Numbered from the stretch's first letter, positions 31,997 through 42,287 are shown. The stretch is DNA of 64,000 bases from Eretmocerus hayati (GCA_029851415.1 CM056742.1:75196748-75260747), one strand, 5' to 3'. Notes: generated from the sequence alone by a model not told the origin. Numbers and translations are program-made.

Positions 31997-32056
31997 GGAA
32001 TTCTAAGCAGTACATGATGTGTTCGTCGGGATGAGGCCGATATCGAGGTTTGCATG

Positions 32057-32422
32057 TCACAAATCATCGGCATCGTGATCCTTAATACTGCTCGGAAAGG
32101 AAGTAGTTTGCACGATGTTCTTTTCATGAGAAACCTGTGCTTCCATCCGGTTTTCTTGATTCTCTTGGTGATGTCGCCGTGTCCGAGGTATAGAGCCTTC
32201 TGCAACTTTTGAGGACAAATCATCGGGTACAGCTAATTCATGTGCACATCCGAATTCTTGAATGACAGGGGTGATATTTTCTCTTGTTCCCGATCTGAGT
32301 TTTATTTTCTTGGGAGAGACGTCGATCAACATTTCCTTCCGAGTCGGCGCAGCTTTATCGGGTGATTTCACCTGTCCGAATGTGGAAGATCCAGGAATGT
32401 TACTGATGAACAGTGGAGGCAA
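32057..32422 (-). CDS. Possible upstream exon of the transposon gene
   Basis: A 121-codon minus-strand frame just upstream of the transposase, low in hydrophobic residues and rich in Ser, Lys and Glu (KIKLRSGTRENITPVIQEF). It could be an N-terminal exon or a linker. No domain recognised. Confidence 0.25.
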   Translation of the reverse strand: MPPLFISNIPGSSTFGQVKSPDKAAPTRKEMLIDVSPKKIKLRSGTRENITPVIQEFGCAHELAVPDDLSSKVAEGSIPRTRRHHQENQENRMEAQVSHEKNIVQTTSFPSSIKDHDADDL

Positions 32423-33266
32423 GATGCAGGAACACAGGGCGCTATTATTTGATCAGTTGTGCTGCATGAAAGGCTATTTTGTGGATTGAAAGGGGCCATC
32501 GAATCTCGGATTTTAGTATGACACGGGGAAATTGGCACGCGAATGAAATTGTTCGCTCAAAAGCTTCAAGGCCGGTCCGGAGCGGAACCCATATTCTTCG
32601 CTCAATAGATGGCGCTTTGATTGCCCTACATATGCGATCAGAGATTATGGATCAATTTTTTGCCTCATACAGTATTCCAACCTCAAATTCCCAACTCAAA
32701 AGGAATAATGCAAGTGAAACACCATAACATTCTCAGCCAAATTAGTTGTTTCACGCCTGGAAATTTCATTCTATATCTCGAGACAATCGTAATTTTTCGA
32801 TCCGCCGGGCCTATTACTGATCGATGCACTCCTTCCAGGTTTTTGCGAGCTAGATTAAGAATTTTCGGACATAGAAGGATTAGATCTTTCAATACGCTGG
32901 CAGGATACTATCTGATTTTGGCTGGAAATGTTATGTTGTTCAGTAATAAGAAGGAATAGGCGAGACAATCATTGCATGTAGACGCAACCTGAAAGTACGC
33001 CGGTGCGTGTCTGGTTGCGGTTCTGCGGGGGCTCCAGACTGCCCTTGAAGACTTCATTGAACAGAATGAGACTCTGATCCCTTTCGGAATTCCATTATAT
33101 GAGACGTCAGAGGACATCACAGTGCTTATTCCAAATAGTAATCAAATCAGTGATTTCTCGTCGCCAATTTAATTTTCCATCATCAATCTCGGCTAATATA
33201 TCCCGTAAATGAGACTTCATTTTGAAAAAGTTGCTAAGAAGTCCAATTTTGTTTATTTTATTCAGC
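32423..33266. other. MULE-like element interior, nothing recognised
   Basis: No gene is supported; short ORFs on both strands have no recognisable features. Confidence 0.3.
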
Positions 33267-33563
33267 TCACGTTACCTTGACATTCTTGACGGAGCCCGGA
33301 GCTTCTCTCCTCTGATCTGACTGGTGTGGCGACAGACGCGCTCTGATTTGAGTGAATTTTTGCTGGAAATGTTGCCAATAACTTCTCAGATTTTCATTGA
33401 TTGTTCGGGCACATTTTTTATCCAGCATCTTTCCCACGAAAGTGTGCCACTTTGGAGAAGATCTCGATGAATTTTTCAGTTCATCGATGTACGCATGGTG
33501 GTCCGGGACATTCATACCCATGATGACATTTGCAGCTTTTGCTGGGAAATCCTCGGCCTCCAT
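33267..33563 (-). CDS. Hypothetical exon-like ORF in the MULE-like element
   Basis: 98 codons from ATG 33563 with a coding-like residue mix (NVPDHHAYIDELKNSS, KWHTFVGKMLDKKCARTINE). A donor-like AAGGTAACG lies at its 3' end (about 33268-33276). It is on the same strand as the Ulp1 and transposase genes, so it may be a 5' exon of the element. Family unknown. Confidence 0.3.
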   Translation of the reverse strand: MEAEDFPAKAANVIMGMNVPDHHAYIDELKNSSRSSPKWHTFVGKMLDKKCARTINENLRSYWQHFQQKFTQIRARLSPHQSDQRREAPGSVKNVKVT

Positions 33564-34218
33564 ACTTGCTAGGATACTGCATAATATGAATCAGAGACAT
33601 AAATTATGAGAATTGCAAAGGTAGTTCAAAAGCCCGGATCTTGCGCTGTTTTGTGTAGAAATTGAGAGAAAATCCAAGAGACTCGAGAATAGCTCAAATT
33701 TTTCACGACAAACTAAACTCCATGACTCCCCTAACGATCTCCTTTTTTATCAATTACAGAATTCAAAGTACCCAATAGGGTCCGTATAAAATTTGATAAC
33801 CACATTTTCATGAAGGCGATGGAAAATGATGCGAGTGCCAGGGAAGAACTCTCACTTTTCACAATAATGATTGTTATCTATGCACAGCTCATGGACGAGG
33901 AATGGATACGAAAAATGAAGAGAGACAGAATATAGAAGGAGAAGTCGTGAAGAGGAATTGATTGATTGATTGATTGATTGGTTTATTCAGCCCGGGGACA
34001 ATGGGTCCCATGGGGCATAAAGCAATTTACATAAGTTGTTACAATAAAATTTCTCAAGGTTATAAATTCATATAAATATGTATAAAACTTTGGAACGAGT
34101 ATGCTTGTAAATAGGTAGATATATTAACTCGGTACACAGTAGCATGTTACATAAATTTTAAAGAACAGCACAAAGAACGTACATTAAATTAAATTATATT
34201 AAATTATATTAAATTACT

Positions 34219-37113
34219 TCAGTTTCTGACTTCATTCACATTAGACTCCTGACTGGTGAGATATGGGAGCAAGTGGCTCTTGAAAACGGTTACGGAGGTG
34301 ACATCCCGAGGCAAATTGGTGATATTGCGTGGCATCTTGTTCCAGAGAATAGATGCAGAAACATGGAACGAATTCTGAAGCGCGGTAGTACGACACTTAG
34401 GAATTATAAGGTCACCAGTCTGAAGTCTTGCTGACCTATGAACACTCGCGTTGCAAACTTCCACTATATTCTTGGCTAAGTATTGAGGCTTACCCGTTTT
34501 CAGTATTTGGAACATGGAGCTGGCTAAGAAATACTCTCGTCGTGCTTTGACCGAGAGCCACCCTAGTCGTTGCCGATAGGGGGTAACATGATCTCTCCAA
34601 GGAATATTTCCGAATACAAATCGAGTACAAGCGTTTTGGGCCCGCTGAAGGCGAGAATTCTGTTCCTCAGAGAGATCATGGTAGACAAGGCAGGCATAGT
34701 CAAAGTATGGTAGGATGAGAGTTTGTATGAGGGATTTCCGGAGAGAGAATGAGAGAGCGTGCTTGTGAGGACGGAGTTGGCGCAAGGTTCCAAAGACTCT
34801 TTGGCAGATGTAGGAGACATGTTTCTTCCAGGACAAGTCGGCTGACATCCAAACACCGAGGTTCTTCACTTCAGTTACAAATTCTATTGGTGTATCGAGG
34901 ATGGTGATCGGAGAGAGAGCATTCATATCTAGAGATCGTAAATTCTCAGCGCTACCGAGGATTATTGCTTTCGTTTTCTTGAGGTTTAGGCTCAGGCCAT
35001 TTGCATTAGCCCAATAATAGATAGCAAGTGCATCTTTCTCAATCAGCCTAAGCGTATCCTCAATCTCATGGCGGTAGCAGCTTCGATATATTTGTGTATC
35101 ATCAGCATATATCATGTGTCGGGAATAGCGTAGCACTCTGGGCAAATCGTTGATAAAGATGGAAAATAGGAGCGGACCCAATACTGATCCTTGCGGGACA
35201 CCTGCAGTCGTGTTTATCCAGTCAGATACGGTACCTCCGTCATCAATGACCGCCTGACACCGGTCAGCAAGATATGACAAGAACCAGCGAGTGGTATGAT
35301 CGCTGACTTGAAAGGCTCGTAATTTCTGAATGAGTATCCCATGGGAAATTTTGTCAAAAGCTTTGGAAAAGTCAAAAAGGACCAAGATGGTGAACATTGT
35401 TTTGTCTATGCCTTTCCGAACGTCATCTAACACCCCTAGCAAGGCTGTCTGGGTGCTGTGGCCTTCACGGAATCCAGCTTGGCATGGGTCTAGAAGTTCA
35501 TAGTTCTCGATGAACTGTTTGAGCTGCCCAGAGACTACCTTTTCAAGAATCTTAGAGCACTCAGAAAGCCTTGCTATGGGTCGCAAGTCTGACAAGTCTG
35601 CTAGATTGTTTGTCTTGGGAATAGGGGTAATAAGGGTCCGTTTCCATGAGTCCGGGAATGAGGCTCGGGTGATACTCGAATTGACTATTTCGGTGAGTGG
35701 ATCAATGATGACTGGGCATGACATAAGCAGAGTCTTCACAGTGATATTGTCAATACCATATGTCTTGGATTTCATTGTGTGGATTATGCGCATAACTTCG
35801 TCCTTGCTAGTGGGAGAAAGAGAGAAGAGTGGAATATTAGTTGGACGTGATGAGGCTATTAACTGGGAGAGAAATTGAGTATTTTTAGTAGGTGGAGGGT
35901 TGGATATGGAAGCAAAATGAGAATTGATAGCATCAGGGGAGAATGTGCTAAATGGTGAGGGAGGACGTGATGAGACTATGCCTAGCTCGTTGAGAGAATT
36001 CCATAGTCTATTGGAAGTTTGGGCAGCCGAAATTTGACTAGCGTAATACTGGTTTTTGGAAGAACGCAACAGTTTCTGAACATTTGATCGTGCCGATCGA
36101 TATTTCCGTTTCAATTCAGTAGAGCAAGTAACTCGGGCTTTTTTATAAAGGCGATCACGTTCGCTCATCAAATCACGGATATCCTTGGTCACCCAGGGCT
36201 TGTTCCGAGCTGGGATTCGGAAAGTTCTGAACGGAGCTGATTTATCGAGTGCGTTAGTGATTGCTTGATTGAATAAAAAAATTGTGTCATCTATGTTTCC
36301 AATGTTGGGAACTATCGAGAGGCCAGCCAAAAGATCACAATGGTATTTTTCTAGGTTAAAATTTCTAAAATTGCGTTTAGTGATCGTAAAAGGTTGTCGT
36401 GCGACTTTACTGAATTTGAATAGTATCTCGGTTCTGTCATGGCCTATAGTGAATGGAGCATCGCTTTTCGAGTATTCTAAAACGTTTTCAAGTGAATTAA
36501 CAATGAAGAGATCTATCCATGTATGGGACGTTTGTCTTTCAGCATTGAGTGTGTGGTGAGTTGTCTCGGATGGCACTAGCTCTAGTGAGAAATCCTTCAA
36601 ATGCTTGTGAATAAAATCGGATTTAAAGCTGTTAGCTGCCATGTTACAGTTGAAGTCACCAGTGATGACAACAGATGTGTATTTAGGTAAAAAAGCAGAT
36701 AAGTTATTGAAGAACTCGACAGGGAGACAAGCATCAGGAGGCCTATAAACGACTGCAAATAGTAGACGTTGATCACAGCTTTCGATTTCACAGATCAAGT
36801 ACTCTGGATGATTGACTCGAGAGGAATCTGACTTTAAGAGAACTCTGAAATTAATTGACCTTGCGAAATAAATAGCAACTCCTCCTCCCACCCGGCCAAT
36901 CCTGTCGTTACGGATTATAGAGTAATTATCAATATTTACACTGGTGTCAGTGTCGACCTCTGTTAGGCGACTCTCTGTGACAGCAAAAATGTCTTGCGGA
37001 TGATCATGGAGGAAAACTTCAACATTTGTATGGTACTTTGTAAGACTATAGAGGTTGACATGGCAGATCCTAAGGTATGTTCCGTTTACTTGCTTTTGAG
37101 AGACATTATCAAA
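34219..37113 (-). CDS. Non-LTR ORF2: endonuclease and reverse transcriptase
   Basis: An open frame of about 964 codons. The N-terminal apurinic-type endonuclease is seen from ICHVNLYSL and AVTESRL through VVITGDFNCNMA to the HTWIDLFIVN catalytic region. Next is the reverse transcriptase, with LFDFSKAFDKI, GVPQGSVLGPLLFSIFINDLP and the catalytic YADD in MIYADDTQIY. A C-terminal region with ICQRVFGTLRQLRPH and SASILWNKMP follows. These enzymes nick the target and copy the RNA onto it. The frame is open from 37113, overlapping the ORF1 stop (37109-37111). No in-frame ATG exists near its front: the ATG in GATAATGTC at the junction is in another frame and the first methionine-like start is GTG at 36891. 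Initiation is therefore unclear. Confidence 0.88.
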   Translation of the reverse strand, partial: FDNVSQKQVNGTYLRICHVNLYSLTKYHTNVEVFLHDHPQDIFAVTESRLTEVDTDTSVNIDNYSIIRNDRIGRVGGGVAIYFARSINFRVLLKSDSSRVNHPEYLICEIESCDQRLLFAVVYRPPDACLPVEFFNNLSAFLPKYTSVVITGDFNCNMAANSFKSDFIHKHLKDFSLELVPSETTHHTLNAERQTSHTWIDLFIVNSLENVLEYSKSDAPFTIGHDRTEILFKFSKVARQPFTITKRNFRNFNLEKYHCDLLAGLSIVPNIGNIDDTIFLFNQAITNALDKSAPFRTFRIPARNKPWVTKDIRDLMSERDRLYKKARVTCSTELKRKYRSARSNVQKLLRSSKNQYYASQISAAQTSNRLWNSLNELGIVSSRPPSPFSTFSPDAINSHFASISNPPPTKNTQFLSQLIASSRPTNIPLFSLSPTSKDEVMRIIHTMKSKTYGIDNITVKTLLMSCPVIIDPLTEIVNSSITRASFPDSWKRTLITPIPKTNNLADLSDLRPIARLSECSKILEKVVSGQLKQFIENYELLDPCQAGFREGHSTQTALLGVLDDVRKGIDKTMFTILVLFDFSKAFDKISHGILIQKLRAFQVSDHTTRWFLSYLADRCQAVIDDGGTVSDWINTTAGVPQGSVLGPLLFSIFINDLPRVLRYSRHMIYADDTQIYRSCYRHEIEDTLRLIEKDALAIYYWANANGLSLNLKKTKAIILGSAENLRSLDMNALSPITILDTPIEFVTEVKNLGVWMSADLSWKKHVSYICQRVFGTLRQLRPHKHALSFSLRKSLIQTLILPYFDYACLVYHDLSEEQNSRLQRAQNACTRFVFGNIPWRDHVTPYRQRLGWLSVKARREYFLASSMFQILKTGKPQYLAKNIVEVCNASVHRSARLQTGDLIIPKCRTTALQNSFHVSASILWNKMPRNITNLPRDVTSVTVFKSHLLPYLTSQESNVNEVRN

Positions 37114-37700
37114 CTATCTTCGAGATATCACCTTCGTTAGAGATCAAAATTCTCTCTGATTGACCGTTTTTGCGGACATATATTGAGCCACTTCTGACCC
37201 ATACTCTTTCAAAACCTTTAGTCTTAGCAACAGAGCGAACCTTCCCAAGCAACCTATAAGTAGTGGGAGGCAGACATTCATTCAAAAACAGTTTTTTCTG
37301 AAGCTGGTCTATAAACTCAGGAAATACTTCTGATGCAGGTAGGTCTCCATGTGAAATTTTACGGCGCATCATCTCATCTCTAATTTGAACAGACTTACAT
37401 CTTATGAAAAGAGTGAATATAGCACCTGGCGGTGAAACCGCGTCCGCAGAATTGGTTGTCGATTTCTGGGTGTGACGATTGGTTCTGATTATGTCAGAGG
37501 CAAAACCCTGTGCATCAATTTTGGAGAGAATGCGCTCGAGAATCTCAGAATCGGAAAGCGTAGTTGCTGCTGGCAATCCCGATATCACAATATCAGCATT
37601 CGCGCTTGGCTGGGTACCTTGGGTATTATTGGCATTCTTCATACCATCAAGCTGTACATACACACGAGCTAAACGGTCTTCCAGATCTTTGATACGCGTG
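37109..37700 (-). CDS. Non-LTR ORF1 with FP25K-like C-terminal domain (5' partial)
   Basis: About 195 reliable codons. A short coiled-coil-like start (IKDLEDRLARVYVQLDGM) is followed by ADIVISGLP and LLGKVRSVAKTKGFERVWVR (quoted in part), which matches the C-terminal domain shared with baculovirus FP25K-like proteins and found in ORF1 of many insect non-LTR elements. It probably binds the element RNA. The frame runs further upstream to 38065, but that part is Ser/Leu low-complexity translated from CT repeats and is not credible coding sequence. Confidence 0.65.
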
Positions 37701-37712
37701 GGAGGGAGAGAG

Positions 37713-37717
37713 GAAGG

Positions 37718-37762
<45 letters not shown>

Positions 37763-37905
37763 ATGGAGGGAAGGGAGAGGGAGAGAGAGAGAGAGAGAAA
37801 AGTTGATGGAGGGAGAGAGAGGTGATGAGTCGAGGAAGAGGCAGCAGGTACAGGAGTGTCGAGGGAAGGGAGAGGAGAGAGAGAGAGAGGAACAGAGAAG
37901 GAGAG
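37713..37905. repeat. GA microsatellites
   Basis: Uninterrupted (GA)n near 37718-37757, with further GA-rich runs at 37779-37800 and 37870-37905. They are CT-rich in the sense of the adjoining retroelement and border its ORF1. Confidence 0.9.
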
Positions 37906-38065
37906 AGAAAGACAAGAACGCACATGAGATGAGGTTAGAGGGGAAGAGGGGGGTATTATTGATAAGCGATGAAAGGAAGTTTGGGTGTGAGTGGTATGAA
38001 GTCTTCGACTGATTATTCGACCATGAATCAAATTTTCCGATACTTGTCGCAGAAGAGAAATACAC

Positions 38066-38890
38066 GTGAAGTTAAATTGGAGATTTAATTAGTCTTTGTC
38101 CGTGATTTTTGTATCAGTGGTCAATTGATGAATCATTGGCGATCCTCATCGTTGAGATCGGAACACACCGAGTTCTGCTTGGATTAGCAAAAATCTAAAC
38201 GATTCTCTACTGAAAATCCGATTCGAATCGTAATTAAATAAAGCATGATAGCAATGAGAATTATCGCGGACAGGGAATATAAAAAATATCGTTCTCTCAA
38301 CACAAAATCGTGCATCAAGTGATCATTTTTTCGGTACTTGATTACATCATAGGAGCAAATCAATGTATAAAGTGTTTCCGACCGTTGATCGGTGTCATAT
38401 AATTTTTCTAGATATCAGTATGATGCTGGTTTTATGAATACTATGTATGAGCGATACTACTTACGACGATGGATCTATTCACGTCGGTTAGATGGTGCAG
38501 ATAGATGGACAGCAGCTATGTTTTATCTTTCAGGACTGCAAACCACAAGCGCGAACATGCCATCACAGGTGCATGGACAACTCCAGATAAATGATGAGCT
38601 ATGATGAATTTCTATTGATGAATCACTTCCAAACTGAAGACGCGAAGAGAGACAAGTTGAGCCCACACAAGCGACATAGTCGATCAAAACATTGCACATA
38701 CGATGCGATGCCGTAGCTCGAATCCAAGGGCCCGCTACTCTGCTTCGGCAACGACCACGTGGTATACCACGCTCGGACTTCAACGCTTTCAGGTAGTGGG
38801 GGGAGAGAGAGGGCTTCCAAGAGCGTATAGTTAACCGAACAACAATACGTTTATTCAATTTCGTCGCTCACAGTAGTGCTCACAGCATTT
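38066..38890. other. Spacer between two non-LTR elements
   Basis: AT-rich sequence of the interrupted MULE-like element or host; no gene is supported. Confidence 0.3.
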
Positions 38891-38895
38891 GGACC

Positions 38896-38932
38896 TCTCT
38901 CTCTCTCTCTCCCTCTCTCTCTCTCTCTCGGG
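38896..38932. repeat. CT microsatellite
   Basis: (CT)n with one CCC interruption, directly joined to the broken end of the plus-strand reverse transcriptase at GGGCCTTTACTCTTC. Confidence 0.9.
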
Positions 38933-40232
38933 CCTTTACTCTTCAGCTCATATGTCAATAATTTACCTGGTTTGCCAGACGGAAAGTCGGTACATCATCT
39001 ATTTTATGCGGACGACCTCCAAATTTATCTCCAAGTCGAGAAAACTAAAATCAGGGAGAGCATCGCTCGGCTGGGTGAAATAGGACGACTAGTTGCCGAA
39101 TGGGCCAAGAGTTCCGGCCTGTGTCTCAACGCTGGCAAGACCAAGGCAATCTACTTCAGCTCTGAGAGGAATATCAAAGATCTGAAGAGAATGGACTTGC
39201 CAGGGGTTGAGATACAGGATGGAAATTTCATCCCGTTCAGTGATACGGTTGTGAGTCTCGGTGTTACACTTGATAGTGAACTGACGTGGAAACCACACAT
39301 TGACCAAGTTACTAAGAAAGTTAACAGAGCCCTAAACGGTTTGCGGTTTTTTAGGGCGTGTATCACCAGACCTCTCCGGATTCGCCTAGTCGAGTCATTA
39401 GTTCAACCGCATCTAGAATACTGCACAGTCGTGTACCTCGACGCCACGGACGAACAGCGGCAACGGATACAGAGACTGAGCAATTCATGTGTGAGATTCA
39501 TCTTTGATCTTAGGAGAGACGAGCACATCACCCCGTTTAGGGAGCGATTGGGTTGGTTACGTACTGATTCGCGGAGAATGTACTTCGCAGCACTTTTAAT
39601 GCATAAGATCATGCATTTGGGAGAACCTGGCTACCTTGCTGCGATGTTTACCAGGTACCAATCCGAACGCCCCGCACGCGGTGATACAGAAGAGCGGGTA
39701 CTCAAAGTTCCCAACATGAGACTTGAGTATGGAAGAAGATCTTTCCAGGTTCAATCTGCTCATTTATGGAACTTTCTCCCTCCGGGCTTTCGGCAGCTGG
39801 TGAAGATATCGTTGTTTTAAGAGGCCTTAAAAGATCTCTTGATGACACAGACTCCTCAGAAGATTGATGTGGAGAAGAAGCATTATTTTAATCTATGATA
39901 GGCTTGGGTTCTTATTTTTAGCTTACGATTAGTTTTACGTGACCTTCTGTCACCTGACTGGAGCAAACTGTGATATTTTCTCTTTGTGAACCCATGCTCT
40001 CAGATTTTAGACATACGCGAATTCGCAATTGTAATGACTAGTCACAATTTGTGATATGTACCTGTCCTTGACCAAATCGCTTGTGTTATATATATTTTAC
40101 ACCTTTTCTTTTTATTTTTGAATTTTTGAATACTCAATTATTTCTAGAATTATGCAACATATGTAAAAATATGTGGGTTACATTTTGTCTTATGACGGAT
40201 GAAGGACATCAATCAATCAATCTCTTCCATAC
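38933..40232 (+). pseudogene. Second non-LTR element, 5'-truncated reverse transcriptase
   Basis: The frame begins inside the RT at GPLLFSSYVNNLPGL, so the endonuclease and the first RT motifs are missing. It has the catalytic region FYADDLQIYL, then SLGVTLDSELTWKPH and the C-terminal SAHLWNFLPPG. An in-frame TAA at 39818-39820 cuts the last 25 codons, which continue in the same frame to TGA 39896-39898. The 3' tail is CATCAATCAATCAATC at 40209-40224, the same style as the minus-strand copy at 33.96 kb. The RT sequence clearly differs from that copy, so it belongs to another family of the same group. Confidence 0.8.
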
Positions 40233-40858
40233 TCGAAATACAAATTTAAAAAGAGAGATCCGACTGCTGTGAGTACTCTGAGCGCTGTGATCGTTTTAAT
40301 CGAATAAACCCAAATAAACCTATGTGTGTGAACTCATTTTGAGTCGCGCATCATATGTTGCTTGGCCTGGAGTATCTATTCGAATAGGTAGGTTACTGTA
40401 GTTAGCGATAAAATCTATAACCCTGGGTTATGGTATACCCATATCATTGAAGCTCCATGCAATTACTCACAAATGAGAAGATCGCATGGGATTTGGTACC
40501 TTAGTCTACGAGTTTGGAATGTACGCAAGGTCAAATTATACATGATATGGCTGATCACGGGATAACTAAGGTTTTTCGAGGAAAAAAACGGCAGAGGTTG
40601 GGATTCGGACCAAACTTGACTAGTTCCAATATAGCTGAGATCTGACTGCCCATAGGTGTTTTCCGATATGTCTGACATCCAAAAACATTTCCCAGACGGG
40701 CACGAGCGTGAGTCAATCTATGTCAAAGATATGAGCAATTTTCGATATATTTTTGCCACGGTAAGGACATTTTGGCATGAAAAGTGATCTCAGAGGCGTA
40801 AATCGAAACGGATCGTTTTTTCCGAATAGATGGCCTATTTTTACGGTGAGAGTAGACT
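40233..40858. other. MULE-like element interior, nothing recognised
   Basis: No supported gene or repeat. Confidence 0.3.
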
Positions 40859-41146
40859 ATGAAGAAATTTCTGGAACTTGACGTCCATAATGTTCGAGAA
40901 CCAGTGACGACGATGAAGACAATTCATATTTTGCAACGGAAAAATTGTCTACGAATGATCGCGCGGGAGGCTGTGTACGTAACTCATCACTCCGCTGGTA
41001 GTGGAACTTCATTCTTTGGTATGTTATCGATTGATCACCGCCAATGTGGAGTCGTTGAGAGCAATTCGCAAGCCCGAAAGTCAACTTATAGAGAAGCATT
41101 CAAGGAATTTGCGGAATCCCAGGACATGATGTCGGCTGTGTTTTGA
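40859..41146 (+). CDS. Hypothetical ORF in the MULE-like element
   Basis: 95 codons from ATG 40859 with a plausible coding composition (KTIHILQRKNCLRMIAREA, then STYREAFKEFAESQ). It lies 210 bp inside the right inverted repeat. No family recognised. Confidence 0.25.
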   Translation: MKKFLELDVHNVREPVTTMKTIHILQRKNCLRMIAREAVYVTHHSAGSGTSFFGMLSIDHRQCGVVESNSQARKSTYREAFKEFAESQDMMSAVF

Positions 41147-41358
41147 CTACTTTAAAATGAGACTCATGCTCGATTTGTACATAATATTACCTTTTTATAA
41201 CCCAATTTTGATGTTTGGAAGATGACGAATCGAAACTGAAAGAATATTTCGGTGAGCTACACGATTGAGATGTGCAACTGCAATTGAGGACATGACACGG
41301 TAAGGACATATTGATCACTCTTGGTAAGCTCGGGTCTCCATGAGACTCATATCATACT

Positions 41359-41863
41359 CATGCTCAGAGGTGGGGCAAAACTATTGGAAATCATAGTTAT
41401 ACGTTATTCATATACTTTCTGATTGTTTTCTCGGGTGGACAGGACCTTACGATAGTCTCACGTTCGTACAATGTGATGGAACCATCGGAAAACCCTTCGT
41501 TTGGGACGAAAATTGGGCAAATCCTCACTCGCGCATACACCCAAAAGTCTAGAAATACTGCGAAAGGGTATTTATTTGATGTTTAAACATCATTCGATCA
41601 ATTCTAGGTGTTTACACAAGCCTGTCAAGGTGCTATTCCCACTTTGTGTCCTCGAATTTTCGAAAAAATCGTGCAATGACCCACAAAACATGCGATTCCC
41701 ATCGTGCGCATGCTCGAAAATGACTGAAAATACCGCAGAGGGGTGTATTGGATGTGTCCGCAGGCTGACAAATCGGTTTCCCCGGTGGACAAGGCCCCAG
41801 ATAGATTCCACGTGGGAAAATAATTTACCCCGGCTACTTTACCCCGGCTAACTTCCACGATAT
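41359..41863. repeat. Right terminal inverted repeat of MULE-like element
   Basis: 505-bp reverse-complement copy of 26519-27023, ending CTTCCACGATAT. Only one repeat unit is present here, against about 2.3 on the left. The duplication AGTTTTTTG follows at 41864-41872. Confidence 0.85.
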
Positions 41864-41916
41864 AGTTTTTTGGTATTTCTCCATCGCGCTACTGCACTTA
41901 TAATCATGGTGCCCAC

Positions 41917-41920
41917 ATCT
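41917..41920. repeat. Target-site duplication, left (Academ-like element)
   Basis: ATCT immediately precedes TAGGCCAGTC and recurs at 60442-60445, after GACTGGCCTA. Confidence 0.65.
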
Positions 41921-42287
41921 TAGGCCAGTCAATGTAGGCTTGAAATAGCTTTTAAAAGCTGCCTCGCTGCATTTTTTATATATGTTTTCTCGTATGCTCT
42001 ACATGCATCTGACAAATTTGCAGCCCTCGGAAAAGCCGGGGTCATGGTGAAAATCGCAAGGAAAAACTTTCCCGGCCAAATGCTCCGGAACGGTAATAGC
42101 TAGAGAAAAACTGTTCAGTGCATCTGAAAGAGCGGAGTTCTTTACGTGGGATTAGCATGACATTGCTATAACTTGTTTCCAGGAGAAAATCACACGAAAA
42201 TGAGAAGAAAAATTCCGTACGAAAACCCCGTAGCAGCTGACGCGTGACGTCACGATCGATAAGGCAGGGCCCGCCGCCCTTCCTCTA
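41921..42287. repeat. Left terminal inverted repeat, Academ-like
   Basis: Matches the reverse complement of 60074-60441 almost base for base, including GCATTTGGCCGGGAAAG on the right against CTTTCCCGGCCAAATGC on the left. Both arms carry the CRE-type palindrome TGACGTCA (42245-42252 and 60110-60117). Confidence 0.88.

Larger units (their letters stand above)
33956..38065 (-). mobile_element. Non-LTR retrotransposon (CR1/Jockey-group-like), 5'-truncated
   Basis: Minus-strand element with ORF1 followed by a long ORF2. Its 3' tail is made of CAAT repeats (plus-strand 33956-33981), with AATAAA just before the tail in sense. ORF1 is cut at its 5' side by CT/GA-rich simple sequence. ORF2 is uninterrupted over nearly 3 kb, so the copy is fairly young. 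It sits inside the MULE-like element. Confidence 0.85.
26519..41863 (-). mobile_element. MULE-like DNA transposon with Ulp1 gene, 15.3 kb
   Basis: Bounded by inverted repeats of equal length, 26519-27023 and 41359-41863 (505 bp each, ends ATATCGTGGAAG and CTTCCACGATAT), and flanked by an exact 9-bp duplication. A 9-bp duplication and long inverted ends are typical of Mutator-like elements. Its own genes lie on the minus strand at 28.9-32.4 kb: a transposase-like frame and a Ulp1-like cysteine protease frame, both damaged. Two non-LTR elements (about 33.96-38.07 kb and 38.93-40.23 kb) lie within it. The superfamily call rests on duplication length, ends and transposase style; KDZ or another Ulp1-carrying superfamily cannot be excluded by eye. 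Confidence 0.75.

Noticed and set aside
37647..38065. N-terminal Ser/Leu-rich extension of ORF1
   Set aside because: It is translated CT microsatellite and starts at a non-ATG codon.
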